From positions 706,642-769,376 of the forward strand of contig SWDG01000006.1 of assembly GCA_005116965.1 (NCBI GenBank): 62,735 nucleotides of DNA, read 5' to 3'. The translations under genes and the position numbers were made by a program. The stretch comes from Nitrospira sp. Lineage in GTDB: Bacteria; Nitrospirota; Nitrospiria; Nitrospirales; Nitrospiraceae. Under the pieces are notes generated by a model, which saw only the letters and a list, made by a program, of their open reading frames with translations, was not told where the DNA came from and made no database searches. Below, piece by piece: positions 35,021-43,258 of this stretch. The number at the start of each line of letters is the position of its first letter. The first letter of the stretch is position 1.

Positions 35021-35698
35021 ATGACCATGCATGATCTAAATCGTGAGCACAGTCACAATTGGACTCCGACTCAAGCGCGAAAACAAGGCATTCCGGTCAT
35101 TGGTATTGGAGGTCCGGTTGGGTCAGGGAAGACAGCGCTTGTCGAAGCGCTGTGCCAGGGGTTGCGCGATCGATTCAGCCTTGCCGCCGTGACAAACGAT
35201 ATTTTCACGAAAATCGACGCAGAAATCCTGACCAAGCGCGGTGCCTTGCCGGTCGACCGGATTCTTGGTGTTGAAACGGGGGGGTGTCCACATACGGCGA
35301 TTCGGGAAGATGCTTCGCATAACCAGGAAGCCATTGACGATCTGCTTCGTCGCCATCCGGACGTTGAATTGATCTTTCTGGAAAGTGGTGGCGACAACTT
35401 GGCTGCGACCTTTAGCCCTGAGCTCGTCGATTACGTCATCTATGTGATTGATGTGGCGGGTGGCGACAAGATCCCACGAAAAGGTGGACCAGGGATCACT
35501 CGATCAGATTTTCTCGTCATCAACAAGATGGATTTGGCGCCGCATGTGCGCGCGGATCTGTCCGTCATGGATCGGGATACCCGCAAAATGCGCGGGGATC
35601 TGCCGTTCGCGTTCACGAATATTCTTTCCGGCGAGGGCATGGATACCGTAATGGCCTGGGTGGAGCAGCGCATCCCGCAACGAGCCAGGCGCTCTTAA
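35021..35698 (+). CDS. ureG: Urease accessory GTPase UreG
   Basis: 225 residues; the start could be this ATG or the next one two codons later. The P-loop is '[18 protein letters not shown]', and the metal-binding '[25 protein letters not shown]' contains the CPH motif for nickel. '[15 protein letters not shown]' is the G4 region. The His-poor N-terminus (only 'EHSHNW') means it has no nickel-storage tail. It delivers nickel to urease with GTP hydrolysis. Confidence 0.96.
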   Translation: MTMHDLNREHSHNWTPTQARKQGIPVIGIGGPVGSGKTALVEALCQGLRDRFSLAAVTNDIFTKIDAEILTKRGALPVDRILGVETGGCPHTAIREDASHNQEAIDDLLRRHPDVELIFLESGGDNLAATFSPELVDYVIYVIDVAGGDKIPRKGGPGITRSDFLVINKMDLAPHVRADLSVMDRDTRKMRGDLPFAFTNILSGEGMDTVMAWVEQRIPQRARRS

Positions 35699-35701
35699 CC
35701 A

Positions 35702-36661
35702 ATGCCGACTCGGGAGGGACAGCCCAAGAGGACATCTCGGGAAACCGGTACATCCTCAAAAAGAATACCTTCTGGGAAAAGAAAGCCTTTCTTGAAAAAG
35801 AAGGGCCCAGGACGGTTTGAGACGGAATTGGTCGGGCGGGTCGGCGAGCTTAAGCTCACCTACACGAAGTGTGATCACCAGACTATTATCTCGCACTCAT
35901 ATTTCACCACACCTTGGAAACTGCTCCCCCCCATCTATCTTGATGACACGGGAGCCGCCTACACACTCCTGGTCAACCCCTCCGGCGGTCTTGTTGGCGG
36001 TGATCATCTGTCCATCGACATGAAGGTGGAGCAGGATGCGCATGTCCTGATTTCTGCCCCTTCTGCCAACCGTGTCTATCGGACGGAGGGAAAGGTGTCC
36101 GAACAGCACGTCAATATCACGGTCGGCTCTGGCGCGGTGCTCGAGTGGTTCCCTGAACATACCATCCCTTTTGCCGGTTCTCGATTTCGGCAGACTCTCC
36201 AGGCCACTCTGGCGCCTGGTGCAACACTCTTGCTATGGGATGCTGTCGCATCTGGCCGTATCGCCAGTGGGGAGCGATGGGCATTTACGGACCTGGAGAA
36301 CGACATTCGAATTACGATGGCGTCCGGCAGTACGTTGCTTGAGCGATATGTTCTTGATCCATCTACGGACTTAGGACGTGTTGGTTTGGCAGAAGAATGG
36401 AACTATGTAGCTTCGCTTTATGTGGTGAACGACAGTACGCCATCAGGGGTGTGGGACGGATTGGAGTCAAAAATCGCCACGATCTTGGATACTCGTCCAG
36501 GGGAAGTCTTGGGAGGTGTGTCTGCTGGACCTGTCCCGGGGCTTGCCGTGAAGATACTAACTCGAACGGCCCCTGACCTCACCGCTATGCTCGATGCGTT
36601 ATGGGCGACCGTGCGTGAAGGGTTATTGAATCTCCCGCCGGTATCTCTACGAAAATACTAA
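35702..36661 (+). CDS. ureD: Urease accessory protein UreD
   Basis: 319 residues beginning 3 bp after ureG. A basic, low-complexity extension (residues 1-38, 'KRTSRETGTSSKRIPSGKRKPFLKKKGPG') precedes the UreD core: 'LKLTYTKCDHQTIISHSYFTTPWKLLPPIYLDDTGAAYTLLVNPSGGLVGGDHLSIDMKVEQDAHVLISAPSANRVYRTEG' is diagnostic. UreD (also called UreH) is the scaffold for nickel transfer onto UreC. It ends the operon; ureE is absent. Confidence 0.94.
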   Translation: MPTREGQPKRTSRETGTSSKRIPSGKRKPFLKKKGPGRFETELVGRVGELKLTYTKCDHQTIISHSYFTTPWKLLPPIYLDDTGAAYTLLVNPSGGLVGGDHLSIDMKVEQDAHVLISAPSANRVYRTEGKVSEQHVNITVGSGAVLEWFPEHTIPFAGSRFRQTLQATLAPGATLLLWDAVASGRIASGERWAFTDLENDIRITMASGSTLLERYVLDPSTDLGRVGLAEEWNYVASLYVVNDSTPSGVWDGLESKIATILDTRPGEVLGGVSAGPVPGLAVKILTRTAPDLTAMLDALWATVREGLLNLPPVSLRKY

Positions 36662-36714
36662 GGCCACCGCTCGTTTGCCTGCTTCGAATTGTGGTGCAGA
36701 GGGTCGGGTAACGG

Positions 36715-37593
36715 TTAGGAGTGTAAAGCTTTGCCCTCAGCGGCGGAAGCGGTGCGGAGCGACCAGGCTAATCCGAGCAACGACAGCGTGAAAATCAGCC
36801 ATTTCGATGGGTCGAAATTATACCAGCGGGGACCGTTTCGGTAGTCGCTTTGGTAGGTGTGGTGGTAGTTGTGATAGCCCTCGCCGAACGTCAGGAGCGA
36901 GACCAACCAGCTGTCCCGGCTTGAATCGGCTTGGCCATGGGGTTGGCTCCCCCACAAATGGCACACTGAATTGATGCAAAAGGTCGAATTCAGCACGGCA
37001 AATGTCCGACCGACGCCGGCGAGCATAAAACAGCCGAAGCCGCCGACCCAACCGCCGTAGAGAAAGCCCACCACGAACGGGAGTGCCAATCCTGAGAGAA
37101 AGATGAGCCCATAGTACCGGTGTTGCCACATGATAACCGGATCTTGCCTGAGCCGTGAGGCATATTTTTCATCCGAGTATCGCCCGTCGGAGAAGAGCCA
37201 TCCGCAATGGCTATGCCAGAATCCGCGTTGAGCGTTGTAAGGATCGGCATCTTGGTCGCACGCGGCATGGTGGCGGATGTGATCAGCTCCCCACTTCAGG
37301 GCAGAGTTTTGCAGTGCCCATCCGCCGGCGATCAGTAATCCGGCCTTGACCCAATCGGGACATAGGAAACTCCTGTGCGAAATCAGCCGATGGTAGCCAA
37401 CCGTAATGCCGAGCCCGGTAATCATGTACAGGAGCCCAAACATGGTCCAGTCCACCCAGGTATACCCGTAAACAAAGGCGAAAGCGGGCACTCCGATGAC
37501 TGCGCTCCCCACAACAAGGGTGAACAGTACTACTGTCACGTAGATGGGATAGGTACGCCTGAGCGTGGAGGTGGATTGTACGGGTGTTACCAT
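36715..37593 (-). CDS. Acyl-CoA/acyl-lipid desaturase (delta-9 type)
   Basis: 292 residues with four membrane spans and the three His boxes of membrane di-iron desaturases: 'HRLISHRSF', 'HIRHHAACDQDADPY' and 'EGYHNYHHTYQSDYRNG'. 'GSQPHGQADSSRDSWLVSLLTFGEGYHNYHH' is the usual C-terminal block. It introduces a double bond into saturated acyl chains using O2 and an electron donor, adjusting membrane fluidity. Transcribed convergently with ureD. Confidence 0.93.
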   Translation of the reverse strand: MVTPVQSTSTLRRTYPIYVTVVLFTLVVGSAVIGVPAFAFVYGYTWVDWTMFGLLYMITGLGITVGYHRLISHRSFLCPDWVKAGLLIAGGWALQNSALKWGADHIRHHAACDQDADPYNAQRGFWHSHCGWLFSDGRYSDEKYASRLRQDPVIMWQHRYYGLIFLSGLALPFVVGFLYGGWVGGFGCFMLAGVGRTFAVLNSTFCINSVCHLWGSQPHGQADSSRDSWLVSLLTFGEGYHNYHHTYQSDYRNGPRWYNFDPSKWLIFTLSLLGLAWSLRTASAAEGKALHS

Positions 37594-37656
37594 AGACTCA
37601 CTACCGAGGAAAGGAGCATGTCTTCATAAGGAGCAGAGGCTCTTGCAGATAGTAAG

Positions 37657-37672
37657 GCCTGATGAATCAGGC
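37657..37672 (+). promoter_or_regulatory. Small hairpin in the gap upstream of the desaturase
   Basis: GCCTGAT-GA-ATCAGGC, a perfect 7-bp stem, followed by AAGTATTTTTC. It lies in the 337-bp spacer (37594-37930) between divergent genes. The spacer holds the promoters of both but no recognisable gene. Confidence 0.35.
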
Positions 37673-37930
37673 AAGTATTTTTCAACTCTACCAGGACTAA
37701 AGGCAAAAAATCTACTGTGGAAAGGCCGATAGTAGCCTCTTGTTTCACGTTGACAGCATGCTGTAAGATTTCATATACATACTCGGTCCGAGTCAAGCTC
37801 GCCAGCGATAGTGTGAATGTGTCCACTGTAACGGTCATTGGTTCGAATTTTTATTCGCGACCGATGTGAAATAGGGTGGAGAGAGAAAGTTAGGAACAGG
37901 CTGGTTGGTCTATCACAAGGAGGCAGTCCA

Positions 37931-38725
37931 ATGAAGAGTGCGTTATCAATGATGTTTGGTGTGGCAGCCGTCGCGATGGTCGCGGCGCCTCTCACCTCGT
38001 ATGCGGGTGGAACGATCAGTGGGAAGGTCACGTTTGCCGGGAAGGCGGAACAGAAGGAATTTCTCTTTTCAAAGTTCCCCAATCCAAAATTCTGTCCCAA
38101 GATTGCTGACAAGAGCAAGGTGGATGGCGACAAGCGGTTCTTGAAGCAGATCGAAGTCGCGAAGGATGGTGGTCTCAAGGGTGCAGTCGTTGCAGTTGCG
38201 GATGTTGAGGATAAGGCGTGGATGGATGGCTATGCCGGGACGGAAGTCGTGGCCGCGTTCTGTGACTTCCAGCCATTCAGTGGCATCGTGGTGAACACCC
38301 GCCCGTTCAAGGTTGAAAACACGGATGCAGACGCTGATGATCCCAAGTCGGTGGCTGGCGTGCTCCACAACCCACACAGTTTCACGGTGAAGGGTGTATC
38401 CTCGGCAACCGGTTTCAATATTGGTCTCGCGAAGAAGGGCGACAAGTTGGATAAACCGGTGACCTTCCGTGGCGGTGCAGAAAAGGAAGGCTACTACCGG
38501 TTACAATGCGACCAGCATGAGTTTATGCAAGGGTTCTTCCTGCCGGTCTCGAACCCGCATTTCGCGGTCGTGAAGGACGATGGTTCTTTCGAGATCAAGG
38601 ATGTGCCGGCTGGGAAGCATAAGGTCATTGCCTGGCATCCGTTTGCCGGCAAGGCCAAGAAGATTGAGTTCGAGGTGGATGTGGCCGATGGTGGCACCGC
38701 CAACCTCAAGGCTGAAATCAAGTAA
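37931..38725 (+). CDS. Exported cupredoxin/carboxypeptidase-regulatory-like periplasmic protein
   Basis: 264 residues from the ATG at 37931 (AAGGAGG nine bases before). The signal peptide is 'LSMMFGVAAVAMVAAPLTSYA'. The mature part is beta-rich: 'GGTISGKVTFAGKAEQKEF...FPNPKFCPK', a central 'VAGVLHNPHSFTVKG', then 'YYRLQCDQHEFMQGFFLPVSNPHFAVVKDDGSFEIKDVPAGKHKVIAWHPFAGK'. Cys and His in 'QCDQHEFMQG' could bind metal. The ideal ribosome site and a strong terminator suggest high expression. The biochemical role is unknown. Confidence 0.75.
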   Translation: MKSALSMMFGVAAVAMVAAPLTSYAGGTISGKVTFAGKAEQKEFLFSKFPNPKFCPKIADKSKVDGDKRFLKQIEVAKDGGLKGAVVAVADVEDKAWMDGYAGTEVVAAFCDFQPFSGIVVNTRPFKVENTDADADDPKSVAGVLHNPHSFTVKGVSSATGFNIGLAKKGDKLDKPVTFRGGAEKEGYYRLQCDQHEFMQGFFLPVSNPHFAVVKDDGSFEIKDVPAGKHKVIAWHPFAGKAKKIEFEVDVADGGTANLKAEIK

Positions 38726-38749
38726 GCCTCGTTTTGTCGATGTGTTGTT

Positions 38750-38786
38750 GAAGGGCAGCGGATCACCCGCTGCCCTTCCTGTTTTT
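38750..38786 (+). terminator. Rho-independent terminator
   Basis: GAAGGGCAGCGG (38750-38761) pairs perfectly with CCGCTGCCCTTC (38767-38778) around a 5-nt loop, then CTGTTTTTA. It terminates the gene ending at 38725. Confidence 0.92.
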
Positions 38787-38814
38787 ATCCTGTTTTGATA
38801 CCAAGTTCGTCGCC

Positions 38815-39567
38815 GTGTCTTTATATTTCCGCTGCAAGAAATCAAAGATCATTTCCCTGCTCTTGCTCCCCATCCTGCTTACGCTTGCGTCCTGTTCGGT
38901 GATCGAGATCCCAATCAATGCAATCAAGACCACCTTCTCGGTCATCAAGACTGGCTATCGTGTCGCCAAAAAGACGGTCAGAGGCACGATCTGGGTTGTG
39001 CGCGGGACCTATGAATTGACGAAGGGGGCCACCAAACTGGTCTATCACATTGGGAAGTTTACCTTTGAGGTGGTCCAGGCTCCGTTGGAGTATCCATTGA
39101 TCCGTGACGATATTCAGACTATCGATGGGCTTCCGGTTAAGGAGGCGATCAGGCTTGGGCGCGTCAAAGCCGCTCCGTACACGGTCAAGGGTCAGCGTTA
39201 TGTGCCGATGAGCCTCGCCAGTGCACAGACCTACGAAGAGACAGGCTTGGCCTCGTGGTATGGGGAGGAGACCAGGCGTCTGCCGGGAGGGCACATGACG
39301 GCCAACGGTGAGCTGTTCAATCCCAGCACGTTGACGGCGGCACACAAGTATCTGCCACTGCCGATCCACGTCCAGGTGACAAACCTCGAAAATGGAAAGT
39401 CGATCATTGTCCGAGTGAATGACCGCGGCCCCTTTCCCAGTGATTACAACCCTGATTCTGGGAAGCGGATCATCGACCTTAGCCGGGGAGCCGCCGAACA
39501 ACTCGGATTTGTCGAACAGGGAACCGCCCAGGTCCATGTGGAAACCATCCAGCTAGACGAAGCCTGA
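38815..39567 (+). CDS. rlpA: RlpA-like lipoprotein (double-psi beta-barrel)
   Basis: 250 residues, GTG start. The lipoprotein signal is 'IISLLLLPILLTLASC'. Residues about 25-90 are an amphipathic Thr/Lys/Val-rich helix region ('IKTTFSVIKTGYRVAKKTVRG') not usual in RlpA. The C-terminal domain 'TGLASWYGEETRRLPGGHMTANGELFNPSTLTAAHKYLPL...VRVNDRGPFPSDYNPDSGKRIIDLSRGAAEQLGF' is the RlpA double-psi barrel with the catalytic Asp in 'VNDRGPF'. It likely acts as a lytic transglycosylase on peptidoglycan at the outer membrane. Confidence 0.88.
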   Translation: MSLYFRCKKSKIISLLLLPILLTLASCSVIEIPINAIKTTFSVIKTGYRVAKKTVRGTIWVVRGTYELTKGATKLVYHIGKFTFEVVQAPLEYPLIRDDIQTIDGLPVKEAIRLGRVKAAPYTVKGQRYVPMSLASAQTYEETGLASWYGEETRRLPGGHMTANGELFNPSTLTAAHKYLPLPIHVQVTNLENGKSIIVRVNDRGPFPSDYNPDSGKRIIDLSRGAAEQLGFVEQGTAQVHVETIQLDEA

Positions 39568-39808
39568 TGGGAAATCTTCTCTCGTCGCCTCATTCCACTC
39601 CCACTGTATGCTGGTTGGGTTCAGCCTGAGGCAGTCATGAGAACCAGGGCAGGCACCGGCTCGATCGGAGTTAGTCCTCTGACCAGTCTCCAAGACGTCT
39701 TTGATGTGGATCTTTCAACCCCAAAGCGGGGCATTCGCCGCCTTGTCTTTTACTTTCTGATCTAGGTAAGATCTTACGTTTGAAAGCTATTAGCTTAAAG
39801 GGATCGGT

Positions 39809-40798
39809 GTGTCACGAGAGCTCTCACTCGCAGAAGTTTTCCAGCTTGGCTACTATTGGGAGACCAAAGTCCTCCTAACGGCCGTGAAGCTGGACGTCTT
39901 TTCTACCATCGATGAACGGCCAAAATCAGCCCAGGATATCGCTGGTCGACTGCAGGCCGATCCTCACACCCTCAGTCTTCTTTTGAATGCGCTCGTGGCG
40001 ATGAAACTCCTCACGAAAGAGGCGGAGCAGTACGGGAACTCGTCGATCGCAGTGAAGTATCTGGTTCGGTCGTCGCCGCAGTACGCGGGGCATCTGCTTC
40101 TCTTGCATGATGCCGAGTGGAACAACTGGGGCAAACTGGAAGAGACGATTCGCACGGGGAAGCGAATGGTCGACCGCCATGTCTTTGAGACCGATCCCGA
40201 ATTGGGGAGCAACGTGCTAGCGGTGCTCAATCGGATTGGCCAACAAAGCGGTCCTGATTTAGCCAAGCGACTGAAGCTGGGTGGTCGCGAGCGGTTGCTC
40301 GATCTTGGTGGTGGCGCTGGGACCAACGCCATTGCCTTTTGCCAGGTGTATCCAGAACTGCACGCGACGGTCTTTGATCTCCCGGCGACGTTGAAGTTGG
40401 CGGAAAAAACGGTCAAAGACGCCGGGTTGGAATCACGAGTCGCCCTGCATCCCGGTGATTTCAATAGAGGCCAACTTGGGGGACCATACGATGTGGTCTT
40501 GATGTCCGATATCTTGCACTATCAAACGTTTCAGATGAATCAGGATCTGGTCAAAAAGGGCTTCGAATCGCTGGCGCCGGGCGGGCGGTTGGTAATTAAG
40601 GATCGATTTCTCGATGAAGCTGGCACTGGTCCAGCGTGGACGACCGCGTTCGCGGTCCATATCCTTGTCAACACTCAGCAGGGCAGCTGCTATCGGGCCG
40701 GCGAGGCCATGCAATGGCTCCAGGCCGCCGGGTTTGTCTCTGTTGTGGAGCTGGAGAAGACGGCAGTGGTGCAAGGCCTAAAACCTCGTGAAGCGTGA
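39809..40798 (+). CDS. O-methyltransferase (acetylserotonin/hydroxyindole-type)
   Basis: 329 residues, GTG start. The N-terminal dimerisation winged helix ('LSLAEVFQLGYYWETKVLLTAVKLDVFSTIDERPKSAQDIAGRLQADPHTLSLLLNALVAM') is followed by the methyltransferase fold with motif I 'RLLDLGGGAGTNAIAF', 'ATVFDLPATLKLAEKT' and 'DVVLMSDILHYQTFQMNQDLVKKGFESLAPGGRLVIKD'. The substrate is unknown; relatives methylate small hydroxylated or isoprenoid compounds. Its last codons (KPREA, stop) come from the start of an intergenic repeat. Confidence 0.88.
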   Translation: MSRELSLAEVFQLGYYWETKVLLTAVKLDVFSTIDERPKSAQDIAGRLQADPHTLSLLLNALVAMKLLTKEAEQYGNSSIAVKYLVRSSPQYAGHLLLLHDAEWNNWGKLEETIRTGKRMVDRHVFETDPELGSNVLAVLNRIGQQSGPDLAKRLKLGGRERLLDLGGGAGTNAIAFCQVYPELHATVFDLPATLKLAEKTVKDAGLESRVALHPGDFNRGQLGGPYDVVLMSDILHYQTFQMNQDLVKKGFESLAPGGRLVIKDRFLDEAGTGPAWTTAFAVHILVNTQQGSCYRAGEAMQWLQAAGFVSVVELEKTAVVQGLKPREA

Positions 40799-40858
40799 AG
40801 CGTTGTTCGTGAAGCGCGGATGGAAATTCGAGATACGGTTCACGAGCGACGAACGACG
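40787..40858. repeat. Intergenic repeat, copy 1 (GTGAAGCG / inverted TTCACGA arms)
   Basis: CGTGAAGCGTGAAGCG-TTGTTCGTGAAGCG at 40787-40816 followed by TTCACGAGCGACGAACGACG at 40839-40858, its imperfect inverted arm. The same architecture recurs at 42079-42178. Together they look like a dispersed intergenic repeat family. Confidence 0.7.
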
Positions 40859-40872
40859 AAAGTTCTGACTGC

Positions 40873-41586
40873 ATGGATTGGTTACGGGAACCAGGCTTCT
40901 TTGGAACGTATGCGACGACGGGTGCGGACCTCAGTCAGCTGATGGCGACGCTCTTCACCGGGCTGTTCATCATGGGATGGTTCCAAGCTCGTCGGCGAAA
41001 GGCCGATGCACACCATTGGTTGATGTTGGGCGGCATGATTGCCATGCTCAGCTTCTTTATCGCGTATTATCTGTTCCGGCAGCTGGGGGTCCTGGCGTTT
41101 GAAGGTAAGGAAGGGTTTGGTGGCTCGCAGTCGCTCTATGATTATGTCTTCATCCCCGTCCTGACGCTCCATATCATTCTCGTCATGATTGGACTGATCA
41201 TGGCGGTGTATATGATCGTGTTGGGGTTTCGCTCTCAGCAGTTCCTCGACGGAGTCCGATCCTTACGGGAATCACGGCTGCTCACGACGTGGAAGAAGAT
41301 CGGCCTCATCTTTGGCGGAATTGCGGTGGTCGTGCTGGGGCTGTTTTTTTCGCGTGTCGCCACCGCGGGGTTTTCGATGCGGAAGCTGGAAGTGTATGTG
41401 GTCTTTCTCGCCATCGTGGCTTTTGTGTTTGCGATCGAGATGACGATTCAACGGATTTGGCCCGATGGCGCGCGGCGGCATCGCGCGCTCGGCCGATTTA
41501 CGATGGTCATTTACTGTGTTCTGTTCGTCACGGGAAGCTTTACGTACACGATGCTCTATATCCTCTACCCGGGGAAGATTGGGTAG
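40873..41586 (+). CDS. DUF420 membrane protein
   Basis: 237 residues, six or seven membrane spans. 'LFTGLFIMGWFQARRRKADAHHWLML', 'AYYLFRQLGVLAFEGKEGFGG' and 'YDYVFIPVLTLHIILVMIGLIMAVYMIVLG' give the DUF420 His pattern (HH early, LTLH later). DUF420 proteins accompany heme-copper oxidases and may serve in oxidase assembly or as a subunit. Here it opens the respiratory island. Confidence 0.85.
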   Translation: MDWLREPGFFGTYATTGADLSQLMATLFTGLFIMGWFQARRRKADAHHWLMLGGMIAMLSFFIAYYLFRQLGVLAFEGKEGFGGSQSLYDYVFIPVLTLHIILVMIGLIMAVYMIVLGFRSQQFLDGVRSLRESRLLTTWKKIGLIFGGIAVVVLGLFFSRVATAGFSMRKLEVYVVFLAIVAFVFAIEMTIQRIWPDGARRHRALGRFTMVIYCVLFVTGSFTYTMLYILYPGKIG

Positions 41587-41595
41587 GGTGTTGAG

Positions 41596-42096
41596 ATGTT
41601 GACCTGTGGCTGTGGCCGATGGATGCATACGGAAGGGATTGAAGAACGTACCGGCGAACATGGTGCCCTTCAGTGGTTTATCCGTTCGGAATGCAGAGGC
41701 TGTGGACTGAAAGTGGGGGTCGATGTGCCCGGGGAACAGGCCCACGGCCTCGTTGATCGGTTACTCTGGACTGATGAAGCCTTGCATCGATTGGATCGCA
41801 TGCCACCGTATGTGGCTGGGCTGGTTCGAGAAGAAGTGGAGCAGGATATTCGTCGGCAGGGCGAGCGGGTGGTCACATATGAGACGCTGCTCCGTCCCCG
41901 AACTGAGAAGCGCATTGAATGGGACCCGGAGGCGAAACAGCGGTTAGATCGAGTGCCGGCGGCGGTTCGCGCCATGGCACGGATTGAACTTGAGCGTACC
42001 GCGGCCGATCGCGGACTGTCTCGCATCACCGTGTCGCTGATGGAAGAGATCAAAACGAAGTATTTTGGAATGAGCAGCGTGAAACGTGAAACGTGA
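41596..42096 (+). CDS. Protein with two PCP_red-type domains
   Basis: 166 residues. An N-terminal part with CGCG and 'CRGCGLKV' Cys pairs (metal site possible) is followed by two similar helical units, 'WTDEALHRLDRMPPYVAGLVREEVEQDIRRQGERVVTYETL' and 'WDPEAKQRLDRVPAAVRAMARIELERTAADRGLSRITVSLMEEIK'. Each resembles the PCP_red domain of the light-independent protochlorophyllide reductase B subunit (PF08369). The organism shows no photosynthesis genes here, so the domain has another role, perhaps in iron-sulfur handling. The final SVKRET codons lie inside an intergenic repeat. Confidence 0.75.
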   Translation: MLTCGCGRWMHTEGIEERTGEHGALQWFIRSECRGCGLKVGVDVPGEQAHGLVDRLLWTDEALHRLDRMPPYVAGLVREEVEQDIRRQGERVVTYETLLRPRTEKRIEWDPEAKQRLDRVPAAVRAMARIELERTAADRGLSRITVSLMEEIKTKYFGMSSVKRET

Positions 42097-42178
42097 AACG
42101 CCCAAGACGAAGCAAATGAATCATGGGGCGCGAGGCTGTTCTGTGACGCGCTTCACGAACGACGCTTCACGAACGACG
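42079..42178. repeat. Intergenic repeat, copy 2
   Basis: GTGAAACGTGAAACGTGAAACG at 42079-42100 and CGCTTCACGAACGACGCTTCACGAACGACG at 42149-42178, arranged as inverted arms like copy 1. It supplies the last codons and stop of the PCP_red-domain gene and ends just before the next gene. Confidence 0.7.
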
Positions 42179-42186
42179 AGTTAAGA

Positions 42187-43254
42187 ATGCTGCATCGAAT
42201 GGCATTGCGCGTGATTCCTAGCTTGAGCCTGGCGGTGACGGAGGATGCCGTCCGTCGGAAAAAGCGGGTTGTCATGTTTGTGCCCGGACTGATCGCCTTC
42301 GGGGTGTATCGGTTGGCGAAACATCTTGTGCCGATCACCGAGCCCTTGGTCTTGCTGGCGGTCAGCAGCCTCGTCGGAATGGTCACGGCACTCTTGGCCT
42401 ATCGAGTGGGACGTGCAGCATCCTGGTCTGCCATTGTTCGACAGGATGGTCTGAAGATTCTGAGCTGGCTGGGCGGCTGGATCGGAGCCGTGTATGGCGT
42501 TCAACTATCCCTATTGGTGCTCACCCTGTTATGGATTATGCACTACAGCTATCTCCAGCATCCCGATGGGCCGGCTATGATGGCGATCATCATCTCCTGC
42601 ACGTCTGTCGCGCGGGATGCGTTTGAAATTGGTCATGTACGCAAGTTATCAGTGCTGGGGCGTCCATTTTTGACATTCCCGGATGGGGAGCAGCTGCGTG
42701 TGCTGGTGCAACGCCGGGCATGGCAAGTAGGACCGTGGGCTCTCGTAGGACTGAGTCTTGGTGCGCTGACATCGTTGTCAGGGCTGGCTGTTGCGAGTGA
42801 GCAAGGCGCTGCCTTGGCACAACTGGTGACCGTGACGCTTCTCGGGGGAGGCCTTGCACTCTGTGCGTATTTTGGAGGACTCTATCCGGCCAGTTCGTGG
42901 CTGCACTCGCTCCGGCAGACTGCGCCGGGTGAACTGCTGAAGTATTGGTGGTGGCCTGGGATGGCCTTTGCGTCGACCTATTATTTGGTGGCGATGGGTG
43001 TGTTGTTGTTTGTCGTCCGTCAGCCGATGATGACGGTGGGTGCCACGGCAGTGATGGGTGCGCTGGTTACGGCGATGATGGCGGTGTATGGGTACTATCT
43101 CGGTGATCGGCGTCATGTCGAGGATGAGCAGGCGCCACAATTGTCGCCTGGCATGTTACGGTGCCCGTTTATGATGGGAATTCTTGGGAAGTCGATTGGT
43201 GCTGACGGTGCGGCTGGGGGCTTCGCGCTCGGCAAGACTGGAACGAAGGGGTAG
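42187..43254 (+). CDS. Polytopic membrane protein of the respiratory island
   Basis: 355 residues, about eight membrane spans ('VMFVPGLIAFGVYRLA', 'WLGGWIGAVYGVQLSLLVLTLLWIM', 'MAIIISCTSVARDAFEIGHVRKLSVLG', 'WWPGMAFASTYYLVAMGVLLFVV'). The intramembrane 'ARDAFEIGH' has conserved-looking acidic and His residues. I do not recognise a family. It ends 4 bp before the start of bd-like oxidase copy B, so it is almost certainly co-transcribed and may help assemble or complete that complex. Confidence 0.7.
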   Translation: MLHRMALRVIPSLSLAVTEDAVRRKKRVVMFVPGLIAFGVYRLAKHLVPITEPLVLLAVSSLVGMVTALLAYRVGRAASWSAIVRQDGLKILSWLGGWIGAVYGVQLSLLVLTLLWIMHYSYLQHPDGPAMMAIIISCTSVARDAFEIGHVRKLSVLGRPFLTFPDGEQLRVLVQRRAWQVGPWALVGLSLGALTSLSGLAVASEQGAALAQLVTVTLLGGGLALCAYFGGLYPASSWLHSLRQTAPGELLKYWWWPGMAFASTYYLVAMGVLLFVVRQPMMTVGATAVMGALVTAMMAVYGYYLGDRRHVEDEQAPQLSPGMLRCPFMMGILGKSIGADGAAGGFALGKTGTKG

Positions 43255-43258
43255 AGAT

